The notes under the pieces are model-generated. The model worked only from the letters and a program-made list of their open reading frames with translations. It searched no databases and was not told where the DNA came from. Below, one piece after another: positions 41,125-50,437 of a DNA stretch of 52,181 bases (its first letter is position 1; each line of letters begins with the position of its first letter). The stretch spans positions 1 to 52,181 of the forward strand of contig NZ_VOSW01000067.1 of NCBI RefSeq assembly GCF_009690905.1. The letters run 5' to 3'. The stretch is from Paraburkholderia madseniana (GTDB lineage Bacteria; Pseudomonadota; Gammaproteobacteria; Burkholderiales; Burkholderiaceae). Both the position numbers and the translations under genes were made by a program.

Positions 41125-43161
41125 CTAGGCGACGCGCCACGCCTCCGCAATTCGCGCGGCCAAGCCCGAATCACGCTGCGTCGGCGTCGCGATGGCCTGC
41201 GCCAGCACGGCGCGCGCGCCAATCACTTCGACACGCTCACGCGCACGGGTAATTGCCGTGTACACGAGTTCACGCGACAGCACGCGGCTGAACACCGACG
41301 GCAACATCAACACCGCATGCTGGAACTCCGAGCCTTGCGACTTATGAACCGTGAGCGCGAATGCCGTATCGTGCGGCGGCAGTGCAGCAGGCGACACGGC
41401 ACGCAGACCGCCGTCGCCGGTACGGAAATACACGCGCAACGCACCGCCCGCACCCGGCAGCGCAATGCCGATGTCGCCGTTGAACAGTCCGAGCGCGTAG
41501 TCATTGCGCGTCACCATGACGGGGCGTCCGGCGAACCACTGCGCACCTACGGCCAGCGTCACACCCGCCGCGCGCCGCACCTGTGCGGCCATTGCGGCAT
41601 TCACCTGATCGACCCCGCGAGGCCCGGAGCGGGTCGCGCACAGAATTCGAAAGCGGTTCAGTGCGTCGAAGAGCGGCAATGGGTCCGGTGTATCGGCGGC
41701 TAGGGCTTCGGCGAGCGCATCCGCGTACGGTGCAAAACCTGCGGCGAGCCGCACGACGGTGCGATCGGCGAGCGTCGCATGCGTATCTTCGTACAGTGCC
41801 GCCGCGCAGGGTTCGGCCGGGTCGATGCGCAGGACTTCGAGCGCCGCGCCGGCCGCACCGTTGCGAATCGCGAGCGACAAACGGCCGATCGGCGATTCGA
41901 GGCCGAATCGATAGTTGCGCTCGAGCCAGACGACGCAGTCGGCGAGCGGGTTTGGGGGGGACGAAGGTAGTGCTGAGACGAACAAGTCGTCAGGCGGCGT
42001 ATCGAAATCGTCCGGCGCACCCGTTTGCGCGAAAAAATCGTCAGGCCCTTCGTCGAAGCCGCTCGACACATCCGGCAATGCTTCCGACAACCGCGCCGCC
42101 TCAATGCCAAGCGCCGTAGCAATCCGCTGCAATCCGTTCTGCGTAAAAGCAGGCCGCGCGCTGAGCTCGGCGAACACCGCACCAGCCTCAACGGCAGCGA
42201 GCTGATCCTTGTCACCCAGCATCACGAGACGCGTCTGCGGAGCAATGGCATCGAGCAAATGCGCAGCCATCGCAACGTCGATCATCGACGCCTCGTCGAT
42301 CACGACGACGTCGTAAGGCAGCGGATTGTCGCGATGATGCCGGAAGCGCCCACCCGGCCCTGAACCAAGCAGCCGATGCAAGGTGTACGACGTCTGCGGC
42401 AAACGCGCGGCGAGTTCGGGCGGCAAATCGCCGGCACGTGCGAGCAAGGCTTCCTGCATGCGTTGCGCGGCTTTGCCGGTGGGCGCCGCCAATGCAATTC
42501 GCAGATCGGCCCGCGCATCCAGCAAACAGGCAAGCACGCCAACCACCGTAGTCGTCTTGCCGGTACCTGGGCCGCCGCTGACGATGGTCAACCGCCCGGA
42601 CAGCGCCATGACTGCGGCGACACGTTGCCAGTCGACTTCGTCGTCCTGCGGCGGGCCGAAATAGCGCAGCAGACGCTCGTGCAACGTTTGAGCGGTAGCG
42701 TTCGCGTCTACGCCTGCACTGGCGCCTGCATTTGCACCCGCATGCGCAACCAGCGAGCGTGCGAGACGCCGCTCATAGTCGTAGTAGCGCGCAAGATACA
42801 GCCGCTCTTGCCCATCGATCACCAGCGGGCGCAACGCCGCCGCGCTTTGCGAGCCGTCGCTAACCATGCCGCTTGCGAACAGCGCCGCTCGCACATCCGC
42901 GCTCGATGCATCGAAGCGGCGCGCCAGCACGGCAAGCGGCAGGCACACGTGCCCCTCGGCAGTCGCACGGCTCGCGGCGAAGGCGGCCCGCGCCGCCCAC
43001 TTCACCGCCTCGCCCGACGCGCCGCCGCGCCGCGCCAAGGTGCCGATGCGGCGCGCGAACCCTTCGGCAAGCGCGGTGCTGAAATCGGCGGGCGCGGGCA
43101 AATTCACCCCGATGTCGTCAAGCTCCGGCGGCGCAGAAGAGTTCCGCTCGAACGTGCTCAT
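41125..43161 (-). CDS. recD: Exonuclease V alpha subunit RecD
   Basis: 678 residues from the ATG at 43161, which overlaps the recB stop as ATGA. It is a 5'-3' SF1 helicase: Walker A GGPGTGKT at about 196-203, then VVIDEASMID and GDKDQL (motifs II and III), and near the C-terminus FALTVHKSQGSEFQHAVLML and YTAITRARERVEVIG (motifs V and VI). Residues of about 359-409 form an acidic Asp/Pro/Ser-rich insert (GPDDFFAQTGAPDDFD and on) that lengthens the protein compared with E. coli RecD (608 residues). It is part of the RecBCD double-strand-break repair enzyme. The alternative family, RecD2, is excluded by the linked recB and recC. Confidence 0.96.
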   Translation of the reverse strand: MSTFERNSSAPPELDDIGVNLPAPADFSTALAEGFARRIGTLARRGGASGEAVKWAARAAFAASRATAEGHVCLPLAVLARRFDASSADVRAALFASGMVSDGSQSAAALRPLVIDGQERLYLARYYDYERRLARSLVAHAGANAGASAGVDANATAQTLHERLLRYFGPPQDDEVDWQRVAAVMALSGRLTIVSGGPGTGKTTTVVGVLACLLDARADLRIALAAPTGKAAQRMQEALLARAGDLPPELAARLPQTSYTLHRLLGSGPGGRFRHHRDNPLPYDVVVIDEASMIDVAMAAHLLDAIAPQTRLVMLGDKDQLAAVEAGAVFAELSARPAFTQNGLQRIATALGIEAARLSEALPDVSSGFDEGPDDFFAQTGAPDDFDTPPDDLFVSALPSSPPNPLADCVVWLERNYRFGLESPIGRLSLAIRNGAAGAALEVLRIDPAEPCAAALYEDTHATLADRTVVRLAAGFAPYADALAEALAADTPDPLPLFDALNRFRILCATRSGPRGVDQVNAAMAAQVRRAAGVTLAVGAQWFAGRPVMVTRNDYALGLFNGDIGIALPGAGGALRVYFRTGDGGLRAVSPAALPPHDTAFALTVHKSQGSEFQHAVLMLPSVFSRVLSRELVYTAITRARERVEVIGARAVLAQAIATPTQRDSGLAARIAEAWRVA

Positions 43162-46100
43162 GCGACACCTCCGATCATCGCCGCGTCGAGCAGCGCCACC
43201 AGTTCGAATGCAGGCCGCCGCATGTGAACGCCCGCCGCTCCATCCGCATCGCGCCACTGCGGACGAACACCGCGCACGAACAGATAGAGATAGCCGCCGA
43301 TGTGCGTGTCGTACGCATAGTCGCGCACCCGCGTTTTCAGATAGCGATGCAGCGCCACCGTATAGAGGAGCGCCTGCAGGTGATACGCGTGGCTCGCCAT
43401 GGCCGCTTCGAGCGGTGCCGCGGCGTAGTCGGCGGCGGTGTCGCCCAGATGGTTCGACTTCCAGTCGACGATCCAGAAGCGTCCGTCGTGCTCGACGATC
43501 ATGTCGATAAATCCTTTGACGAAACCGCGCAACACGCCGGGTTCCAGCGCAACGTCGGGATACCCGTGTTCGATCAGCAGCTCGCGCAGCGCCGGAAAAT
43601 CGAGCGAAGGCGCGGCAAACAGAAATTCGAGTTCGTTCAGACGGCGCTGCGGATTCAACCTGGCGAGCGCCATGCCGGGCACGAGCTCGGTGGTCACTAC
43701 GTCCGCGATCAGGTTATGCATCATGGCCGGCAAGCGTGCCGCGAGTTCGGGCACTGCCGGCGCCGGACGCTCGCGCAACGCGCCCCGGATGGCATCCGGC
43801 CATGTCTTCGAATCGGTGAAATCCGCGAGCTCGAACATGCGATGCAGACACTCGCCCGCCGCCGCGCCGCGTGGAAACGCGAGAATGTCGTCCTCAGCGT
43901 AGGACGGCGCTTGCGGCACCGCTAACGGCGTTGGCGCAAGCGCGTCGGCGATCTCGTCGTGATCGGGGCGCACCTCTTCCACCGGCGTATGCGCCTCCTC
44001 GGCTTTGCTGCCGGCGGCGATCAGGCCGCTGAAGCTGGCCATGCGCCACTGATCGCGCAACGGCCGCCGATTGGCGCGCGCCTGCATCCGCGCGCCGCTG
44101 TCCTGGAGGCTTTCCAAGGGCGCACGGCGCTCCACTTTCGGCAATGCCTGCAACGTGATCGGACCGCCCGCCAACGCCTGCCACGATGATGACAACGCGG
44201 CTTCGTCGGGTGGGTCGGTGAGCCAATCGTCGAAGCTGTGACCGCTGCCACCCACCAGCCAGTTCAGCACGCTGCGCCGCGACTCCTTGGTAGAGCGCGA
44301 CGACAGATAAGTACCTGCAACCAGATAGCAGCGGTACACCGCGCGCGTCAGCGCCACATAGACAAGCCGTGCCCGTTCCGCGGCCTGTTCGCGCGCCGCG
44401 TAACGTGACGCGCGTTCGGCTTCCTCGTCATCGCAACCGTAGTGGAGCACCGCGCCGCCCGTTTCGTCGTGATACTCGCGTGCATCGGGCAAACCGGAGG
44501 ACGGCGGCTCGCGCAGCGCACCGTCGTTCAGAAACGGACAGAACACGACCGCATATTCCAGCCCTTTCGATTTGTGTACGGTGACGATCTGCACAAGATT
44601 GCGATCCGACTCGAGCCGCAATTGCGCATCTTCGCCGCCACCTTGCGTGCGTTGCGCGGCAAGCCAACGCAACGTCGGCGCGATGCCGGGCTGCGTGGCG
44701 GCACGCGCCTGCACGAGTTCGGCCAGATGATTCACATTCGTCAGACGGCGCTCGCCGTCCGGTCCGGCCACCAACCGCTGTGCGACGCGCAGCTCGCGCA
44801 TCAGCGTGCGCCACATCAAGGCAAAGCCGCGCTCGTGCCATAGCGTGCGATAGCGCGAGAAACGCTCGACCCAACCCATCGCGTCCGCGGCATGTGCGGG
44901 ATCGTCGGCCGGTGCCGGTGCGTCGGCGACCTGCTCGAGGCGCCACAGCGCGGCGGCGTCGAGGCCAAGCCAATCAGTAGCGAGCGCGGCGCGCAGCCGG
45001 CGCAGATCGCCCGGCGTATCGACCGCGGCCAGCACGCGTTCAATCTGCTCGGCGTCGAGCGTGGCAAACACCGAAGCCTGCGCCAGTTCCACGCTGCCAA
45101 CGCCCCACGACGCCAGCACCCGCTTGATCAGGCTGCCCTGCTTGTGCGTTTGCACGAGCACCGCGATATTGCCTGGCGCAAGCGGCGCATCGCCGATCGT
45201 CACCGACCCTTCGCGTGCGCCACGCAACAGCCGCACAATCTCAGCGGCGCAGGCTTCGCTCGCCGCGCGCTGCGCTTCGCGTTTGGTCAACGCGGCGTCG
45301 CCTTGCGGCAAAGTCCAGATGCGGAAGTCCCCAGCGTTTGCTTCGGGTTCGGAGAACGGCAGACGCCGCCGCTCACCAGCCCGCACCGGCTGATAGTCGA
45401 GACCGTCGAGCACGAACGCCTGTGGATTGGCTTCGAACAGCCGGTTGCAGGCCTCGACGATCGGCGCGGTCGAACGCTGATTGACCGCGAGCGTGTAGCA
45501 CGCTGATGCCGCCTCGCGCGCCGCCAGATAGGTATGCAGATCCGCCGCGCGGAAACTGTAGATCGCCTGCTTCGGATCGCCGACCAGAAACAGCGGACCA
45601 GCCGGCGCGAAGATGCGGCTGAAGATCGCGAACTGCAACGGATCGGTATCCTGAAACTCGTCGATCAGCGCGGCCGGATAACGCGTGCGCAAAGCCTCGG
45701 CGAGCCAGGGGTTGGCCGCGAGCGCGCGATACAGGTTGGACAGCAGATCGTCGAACGACACCACCCGGCGCGTGCGTTTGCGCGCTATCAGTTCGGAGGG
45801 CGCGTAGTCGAGCCAGGTTTCGACGAGCGAAAGCCAGCGCGCGCGTTGTGCGGCTTCGGCCGCGATCACGGCGGCAGACAGCGCTTCGGCGTGCTCGAAG
45901 AACGGATGCTCGGGCGGTTCGAACTTAACCTTGGTCGCCTTCTTCAACGCCGAAGCCGTCAGCTTCAAGGCCGCCTTTGGCGGCGGCGCATGGCAATCGC
46001 CCTGAGCGAAATATTCGGTCCACGCGGCAATCGCCGCGCTCACGAGTTCGGGCTTGTGCGAGGTCTTGCTCAGACGGTCTTGCGCTTGTCCAAGCAGACT

Positions 46101-46850
46101 GACGATCGAGTCACGCTCCGCCTGCCACATCGCGCAGGCAGCATCGAAACCCGCTTGCGGATCGGCATTGTTTCCACCTGAATCGACCTTGCCCCAGCGC
46201 AACTGCGCCAACGGCTTCTTCAGGCGCCGCGCGAGTTGCTCATCGAGCGATGCGGGACCAGCGCGTTTGGCCACCAGCCATGCGGCAAACGCAGGATGCG
46301 CATAAGCCACCGGTTCCACCTGCTCGCGCCAGAAATCGGCCGCCATTTCGAAACGCAAGGCAGCGTCGTCGGCTTCCATTTCGAAGGCGAAAGGCATGGC
46401 CGCGGCGAACGGCGCCTCCTGCAACGCACGCTGACAGAACGCGTGGATGGTGTGAATCGCGGCCTGATCGAACGTGCGCAATGCGCGGCGTACGACTTTC
46501 AACGCGGTCTCACGATCGATGCCGCGCTCGGGCGCCAGCGTCGTTTCAAAGAGACGCTGGATGAACGGATCGCCGCCGTCGTCGTCCGTATCGATAGCCC
46601 GGTCCAGTTCCGCGAGCCGCCCGCGAATCCGTTCGTGTAACTCCGCGGTCGCCGCCTTGGTAAAGGTCACGACGAGAATCTGATCGGCGTTCAGGTTCTT
46701 TTCGAGCAGCAGCCGCACATACAACGCGCAGATGTTCCAGGTCTTGCCGGTTCCCGCCGACGCCTCGATCTGATTGACGCCGTCGAGCGAACAGGCGAAG
46801 ACGTCGAGCTCTTCAGCAACCAGCGCGTGATGGTGAACGGCGCCGCTCAT
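43158..46850 (-). CDS. recB: Exonuclease V beta subunit RecB
   Basis: 1230 residues. UvrD-like 3'-5' helicase with Walker A EASAGTGKT (29-37), VTFTKAATAELHERIR (motif Ia) and LIDEFQDTDPLQF (motif II). The later motifs VTVHKSKGLEYAVVFCPF and LVYVALTRAVYRCYLVAG follow. The C-terminal nuclease domain contains DGRFWIVDWKSNHLG around residue 1125 and a downstream YALQ-type region (HAYHLQALLYTVAL). RecB supplies the slower helicase and the only nuclease of RecBCD. It is coupled to recC and recD by 4-base ATGA overlaps on both sides. Confidence 0.97.
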   Translation of the reverse strand: MSGAVHHHALVAEELDVFACSLDGVNQIEASAGTGKTWNICALYVRLLLEKNLNADQILVVTFTKAATAELHERIRGRLAELDRAIDTDDDGGDPFIQRLFETTLAPERGIDRETALKVVRRALRTFDQAAIHTIHAFCQRALQEAPFAAAMPFAFEMEADDAALRFEMAADFWREQVEPVAYAHPAFAAWLVAKRAGPASLDEQLARRLKKPLAQLRWGKVDSGGNNADPQAGFDAACAMWQAERDSIVSLLGQAQDRLSKTSHKPELVSAAIAAWTEYFAQGDCHAPPPKAALKLTASALKKATKVKFEPPEHPFFEHAEALSAAVIAAEAAQRARWLSLVETWLDYAPSELIARKRTRRVVSFDDLLSNLYRALAANPWLAEALRTRYPAALIDEFQDTDPLQFAIFSRIFAPAGPLFLVGDPKQAIYSFRAADLHTYLAAREAASACYTLAVNQRSTAPIVEACNRLFEANPQAFVLDGLDYQPVRAGERRRLPFSEPEANAGDFRIWTLPQGDAALTKREAQRAASEACAAEIVRLLRGAREGSVTIGDAPLAPGNIAVLVQTHKQGSLIKRVLASWGVGSVELAQASVFATLDAEQIERVLAAVDTPGDLRRLRAALATDWLGLDAAALWRLEQVADAPAPADDPAHAADAMGWVERFSRYRTLWHERGFALMWRTLMRELRVAQRLVAGPDGERRLTNVNHLAELVQARAATQPGIAPTLRWLAAQRTQGGGEDAQLRLESDRNLVQIVTVHKSKGLEYAVVFCPFLNDGALREPPSSGLPDAREYHDETGGAVLHYGCDDEEAERASRYAAREQAAERARLVYVALTRAVYRCYLVAGTYLSSRSTKESRRSVLNWLVGGSGHSFDDWLTDPPDEAALSSSWQALAGGPITLQALPKVERRAPLESLQDSGARMQARANRRPLRDQWRMASFSGLIAAGSKAEEAHTPVEEVRPDHDEIADALAPTPLAVPQAPSYAEDDILAFPRGAAAGECLHRMFELADFTDSKTWPDAIRGALRERPAPAVPELAARLPAMMHNLIADVVTTELVPGMALARLNPQRRLNELEFLFAAPSLDFPALRELLIEHGYPDVALEPGVLRGFVKGFIDMIVEHDGRFWIVDWKSNHLGDTAADYAAAPLEAAMASHAYHLQALLYTVALHRYLKTRVRDYAYDTHIGGYLYLFVRGVRPQWRDADGAAGVHMRRPAFELVALLDAAMIGGVA

Positions 46851-49800
46851 GATGCGCTCCGCAGATGCTGCACGAGCGGTTTGAATACGATCGAGGCGAG
46901 ACTGCCGAACGGTTCTTCGAGCGAAAGCGGCGTGCCGCGCAGCGCGATGCGCAAGGCGGGGTCATCTGATTCTCCGCGCACCCGATCATTGATCCACACA
47001 CCCTGCGCTGCGGAATCGCTCTCGCTGACTTTCATCCATGCACTCTTCGGGAAAAAGCGCAGCGGCAGCATGCGTCCTGCTCTGAACAATGCGGCTAGCG
47101 GCGCCAGTTCATCGAGCGGCGCGGCGACCGGCGTGAGCTCGAAGCTCTCGCCGCTGCCATGCCAAACCGTACGGCGTGGACCGTTCGGCTGCGCCGCGCA
47201 ATACACCAGATGCGCAAGCCACGCCGATAGATAGTCGCGCGCAGTAGGCTTGGCGTAGCGGAAAATCACTTGTCCTGTTTCGGTCAGCAAATTCAAGGTG
47301 CCATGCAGTTGCAGCGGTGTTTCGGCCGCTTTGCGGAGCGCCGCGTCATGAGTGCCGAAGAGCGTATCGGCGATGTCGGCGCTGTGAGGCCAGCGCGGCG
47401 CGATATCGAGCACGAACGGTAACCGTTCGACACCCGACGCAACTTCGCGGCGCACGCTGTCCGCGAGCTGTCGCAGCGCGCCGAGTTCGCGCGAGCGCCA
47501 TACCGCGCCGGTCGCGCCACCCGGCAGTTCGGGACTGGCCGCGGCGACGCGGCGCACGCGTTCGAACATGCTGCCGTCTTCGGTATCGCTGTCCAGCAGT
47601 ACCGGAAGGAGCCGCTCCGCCAGGGCGTCCCGTCCGGCCCAATCGAGTTCGAACGGTTCGGTGTCGAGCAACTCCCCTTGCGCATCCGACAACACGATGC
47701 CCAGACGGTCGCGCAACAACGCCCGCGCCGGATGACGCCAGAAGCGCACGAATTCGTCGAATGCGACCGAGGCCGTCTCTTCGGGCGGCAAGGGTTGATC
47801 GAAGAACGGCGCGGCGGCTGGATGCTGCGGCGCGGCCAGCAAACTGGCCAGTTCCGCGCGATCCACGTCGTAAGTGAAGAGGCCATGCTGCGACGAGAAA
47901 TAATCCGACGCGAACGCCTGCAGCGGATGATCGATGATGAACGCATGCCGTGCGGCTTCGATTTCCGCGGGACTCGCCCCTTCGCCCGCCGACACCTGCG
48001 CGAGGTGGTCGAGCAATTCGTCGACCAGCGCGGCCGGCGGCAACGGCGCATTGTCGCGAATGCTGCGGCCCGTGTAGGCGATGAACAGCCGGTCGCGCGC
48101 AGCCAGCAGCAGATCGAGGAACAGATTGCGTTCGTCGTCGCGGCGCTGCCGGTCACCGGCTTTACCGAACGCGGCCATCAGGTCGAATTCGTCGGCACGG
48201 GCGAGACTCGGCAACACGCCGTCATCCATGCCGAGCAGGCAGACGATGCGATACGGCAAACCGCGCAAGCTGGTCAGCGACGAAAACGTCACGCTGCCCC
48301 AAGGCACGCCGCCGCGCGCCGGGTCGTCGAGCGCCTCGGTGAGCGCGCCGCACACCACCGCGGCCGGCAGCACAACATCTTCTGCGCCCGCTTGCATCGC
48401 GTCGCCCATCTTGTCGATGGCGTCGCGCACTGCCGCCAGCGAATCGGCAAACGCCACGCCGCTGTCGAAGCACTGCGCAAGAGTTTCGAGCAGCAGTTGC
48501 GTCCATTCGGCAGGTGTCTGGTCGATCGAGCAGCGCTGCGCGAAGGTCTCGATATCGTCGACGAAACGCGACAGGCGGCCGAGAAGCTCGGCGTCCGAGC
48601 CATCAGCGCCTTCAACGGGCAACCAGGCATCGACCGGTTCGCCGCCGTCCGGCATCGCGTAGCCGAGGTACAGACGGGTCAGCGCGTCGGCGAACGTATG
48701 ACGCGCGACAGGCACGTGCTCGCCCGTCGGCTCGACAGGCACCAGCCCGCGACGCGCACCGGCTGCCGCGAGCCATTCCTGCGCGGCTTCGAGCGCACTG
48801 GCATCGATCCCGTAGCGCGCGGCGATCGCATCGACCCGCAGCCATTCGATCAGATCCGGCGCACCCACGCTACGCTCAGGCAAGGCCAGCCAATCGAGCA
48901 GCAAACGCGCGACCGGATTGGCCTGCGAAGGCGGCAAGCCGGTGATCCGGTACGGAATGCGGCGAGTATCGCCAGGCGGCGCGGTGCCGAATACCGCATC
49001 GATCAATGGCCCGGCGGCCGCGAGATCGGACACCGCAACCAGCACGTCGGACGGTTGCAGATCGTCGAACTCATCGAACCAGCCGAGCAGGCGGTCGTGC
49101 AGCACTTCGAGCTGCCGCGACAGGCTGTGGCACACATGGACTTCAATGCCGTTTTCGATCGGCAATTCGTCCGTGTCCGTTTCCGCCCGCAGATCGAGGA
49201 TGCCGTTCTGCACGGCAGCGAGCCAGCTCGGTTCCGGATTCTCGGTGAAGTCGCCCGTCTCGCCGGATGCCGCGCTCTCGGTCAACTCATGGAGCATATG
49301 CAGTTGCGCCTGGGTCTGGCGCCCCCACTCGGCCAGGAGCGGATGACCCACTTCCTGATAATCGAGCTGGCCGGCGACATCGAGCGCTTCGACACGGCCC
49401 GCACTGACGACGTCGAACCAGAATTCGCGGCACGGGTTCATCACATACAGACGCACGTCGACCCAGCGCGACAACGCGCGCAACAAGGCGACGTGCAGCG
49501 GCGGCATGGTCGGCAGCGCGAACACGCTGACCGCTTCAGGCCACTGCGCGTTCGAGATGGCTTCGAGATCGAGCGTGCCGATTTCCTCGAGAAAGCGATA
49601 AGCGGGCGGCAAGGCGGCTGCGGGCGTTTGCGCGTCGCCGGCCACTTCGGCAAGCACGGCACGCCACAGCGCGGCTTGCCAACGCTCGTCCTCACGCGCC
49701 GCTTCACTCGCGCCAACGAGACGCGGACCCTTGTCGTCCGCCGCGCCACTCGCGAAGATCGAACCGCCCTTCTGCCATTCCAGCAGCCATTCCGGGCGAT

Positions 49801-50221
49801 AGGTCAGATAGTGGTCGAGCACCGTGGCCACACGCCGCGCCAGTTCGTAGCGCATCGACGCATCCGCCGCATCGAGATAAGTGCGCAGACGTGGCGAAGC
49901 ATTCCACGGCAGTGCTTCATCCGCCTCTCCCAGCAACCGGTAGCAGCGCCAGACGAGCCGGTCCGGCGCGAACGGCGAATGCTTGGGTACTTCGATCACG
50001 CCGCCGATTTGCGCCCACAGCCACTGCGCGAGGTAACCAAAATTGACATTCGCGCAGATACCCTGGCGCGCGGCGATGTCGAGCTCGAGCCGGCGCCGCA
50101 CCGCCGCGCTCGGGACGATCACGGGCTGCGCGGCCCAGGGATCGGACGGCGCTTGCGCCAAGTCGTCGAGCAGCGCGCCGACAAGGGTTTCGTAGCGGTT
50201 CGAGTAGAAGAGTTGGAGCAT
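46847..50221 (-). CDS. recC: Exonuclease V gamma subunit RecC
   Basis: 1124 residues from the ATG at 50221 (MLQLFYSNRYETLVGALLDDL), the family's N-terminus; a frame to 50293 adds unrelated residues. Features include IVPSAAVRRRLELDIAARQG, NVNFGYLAQWLW near the start, and later SLRGLPYRIVCLLGMDDGVLP and FLDLLLAARDRLFIAYTGRS. RecC has inactive helicase-like domains and is the scaffold that splits the duplex and recognises Chi. It is the first gene of the recC-recB-recD operon and its stop overlaps the recB start. It is divergent from the FUSC gene. Confidence 0.96.
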   Translation of the reverse strand: MLQLFYSNRYETLVGALLDDLAQAPSDPWAAQPVIVPSAAVRRRLELDIAARQGICANVNFGYLAQWLWAQIGGVIEVPKHSPFAPDRLVWRCYRLLGEADEALPWNASPRLRTYLDAADASMRYELARRVATVLDHYLTYRPEWLLEWQKGGSIFASGAADDKGPRLVGASEAAREDERWQAALWRAVLAEVAGDAQTPAAALPPAYRFLEEIGTLDLEAISNAQWPEAVSVFALPTMPPLHVALLRALSRWVDVRLYVMNPCREFWFDVVSAGRVEALDVAGQLDYQEVGHPLLAEWGRQTQAQLHMLHELTESAASGETGDFTENPEPSWLAAVQNGILDLRAETDTDELPIENGIEVHVCHSLSRQLEVLHDRLLGWFDEFDDLQPSDVLVAVSDLAAAGPLIDAVFGTAPPGDTRRIPYRITGLPPSQANPVARLLLDWLALPERSVGAPDLIEWLRVDAIAARYGIDASALEAAQEWLAAAGARRGLVPVEPTGEHVPVARHTFADALTRLYLGYAMPDGGEPVDAWLPVEGADGSDAELLGRLSRFVDDIETFAQRCSIDQTPAEWTQLLLETLAQCFDSGVAFADSLAAVRDAIDKMGDAMQAGAEDVVLPAAVVCGALTEALDDPARGGVPWGSVTFSSLTSLRGLPYRIVCLLGMDDGVLPSLARADEFDLMAAFGKAGDRQRRDDERNLFLDLLLAARDRLFIAYTGRSIRDNAPLPPAALVDELLDHLAQVSAGEGASPAEIEAARHAFIIDHPLQAFASDYFSSQHGLFTYDVDRAELASLLAAPQHPAAAPFFDQPLPPEETASVAFDEFVRFWRHPARALLRDRLGIVLSDAQGELLDTEPFELDWAGRDALAERLLPVLLDSDTEDGSMFERVRRVAAASPELPGGATGAVWRSRELGALRQLADSVRREVASGVERLPFVLDIAPRWPHSADIADTLFGTHDAALRKAAETPLQLHGTLNLLTETGQVIFRYAKPTARDYLSAWLAHLVYCAAQPNGPRRTVWHGSGESFELTPVAAPLDELAPLAALFRAGRMLPLRFFPKSAWMKVSESDSAAQGVWINDRVRGESDDPALRIALRGTPLSLEEPFGSLASIVFKPLVQHLRSAS

Positions 50222-50437
50222 GGATCCTGGGAAAGCAGGCGACGCGAGCGGAACACCCGGGCCGCGGCAGACATTGAAGCGACAGCATAACAAACGCGCT
50301 CCCAGGGCAGAACCTGGCCGAACGGACGAGGTCAGATCAGGCTCAAAATCAGTTAGACTCGACGGCAGTTTGGGCCTGCCTCCGGGTCGACCCCTTCAAC
50401 CGCGTTTTCTCAGTGAACGGAAGAATCCAGGCAGTCG

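Noticed and set aside
47678..50290. 870-codon open frame opposite recC
   Set aside because: Same shadow pattern over a well-identified RecC.
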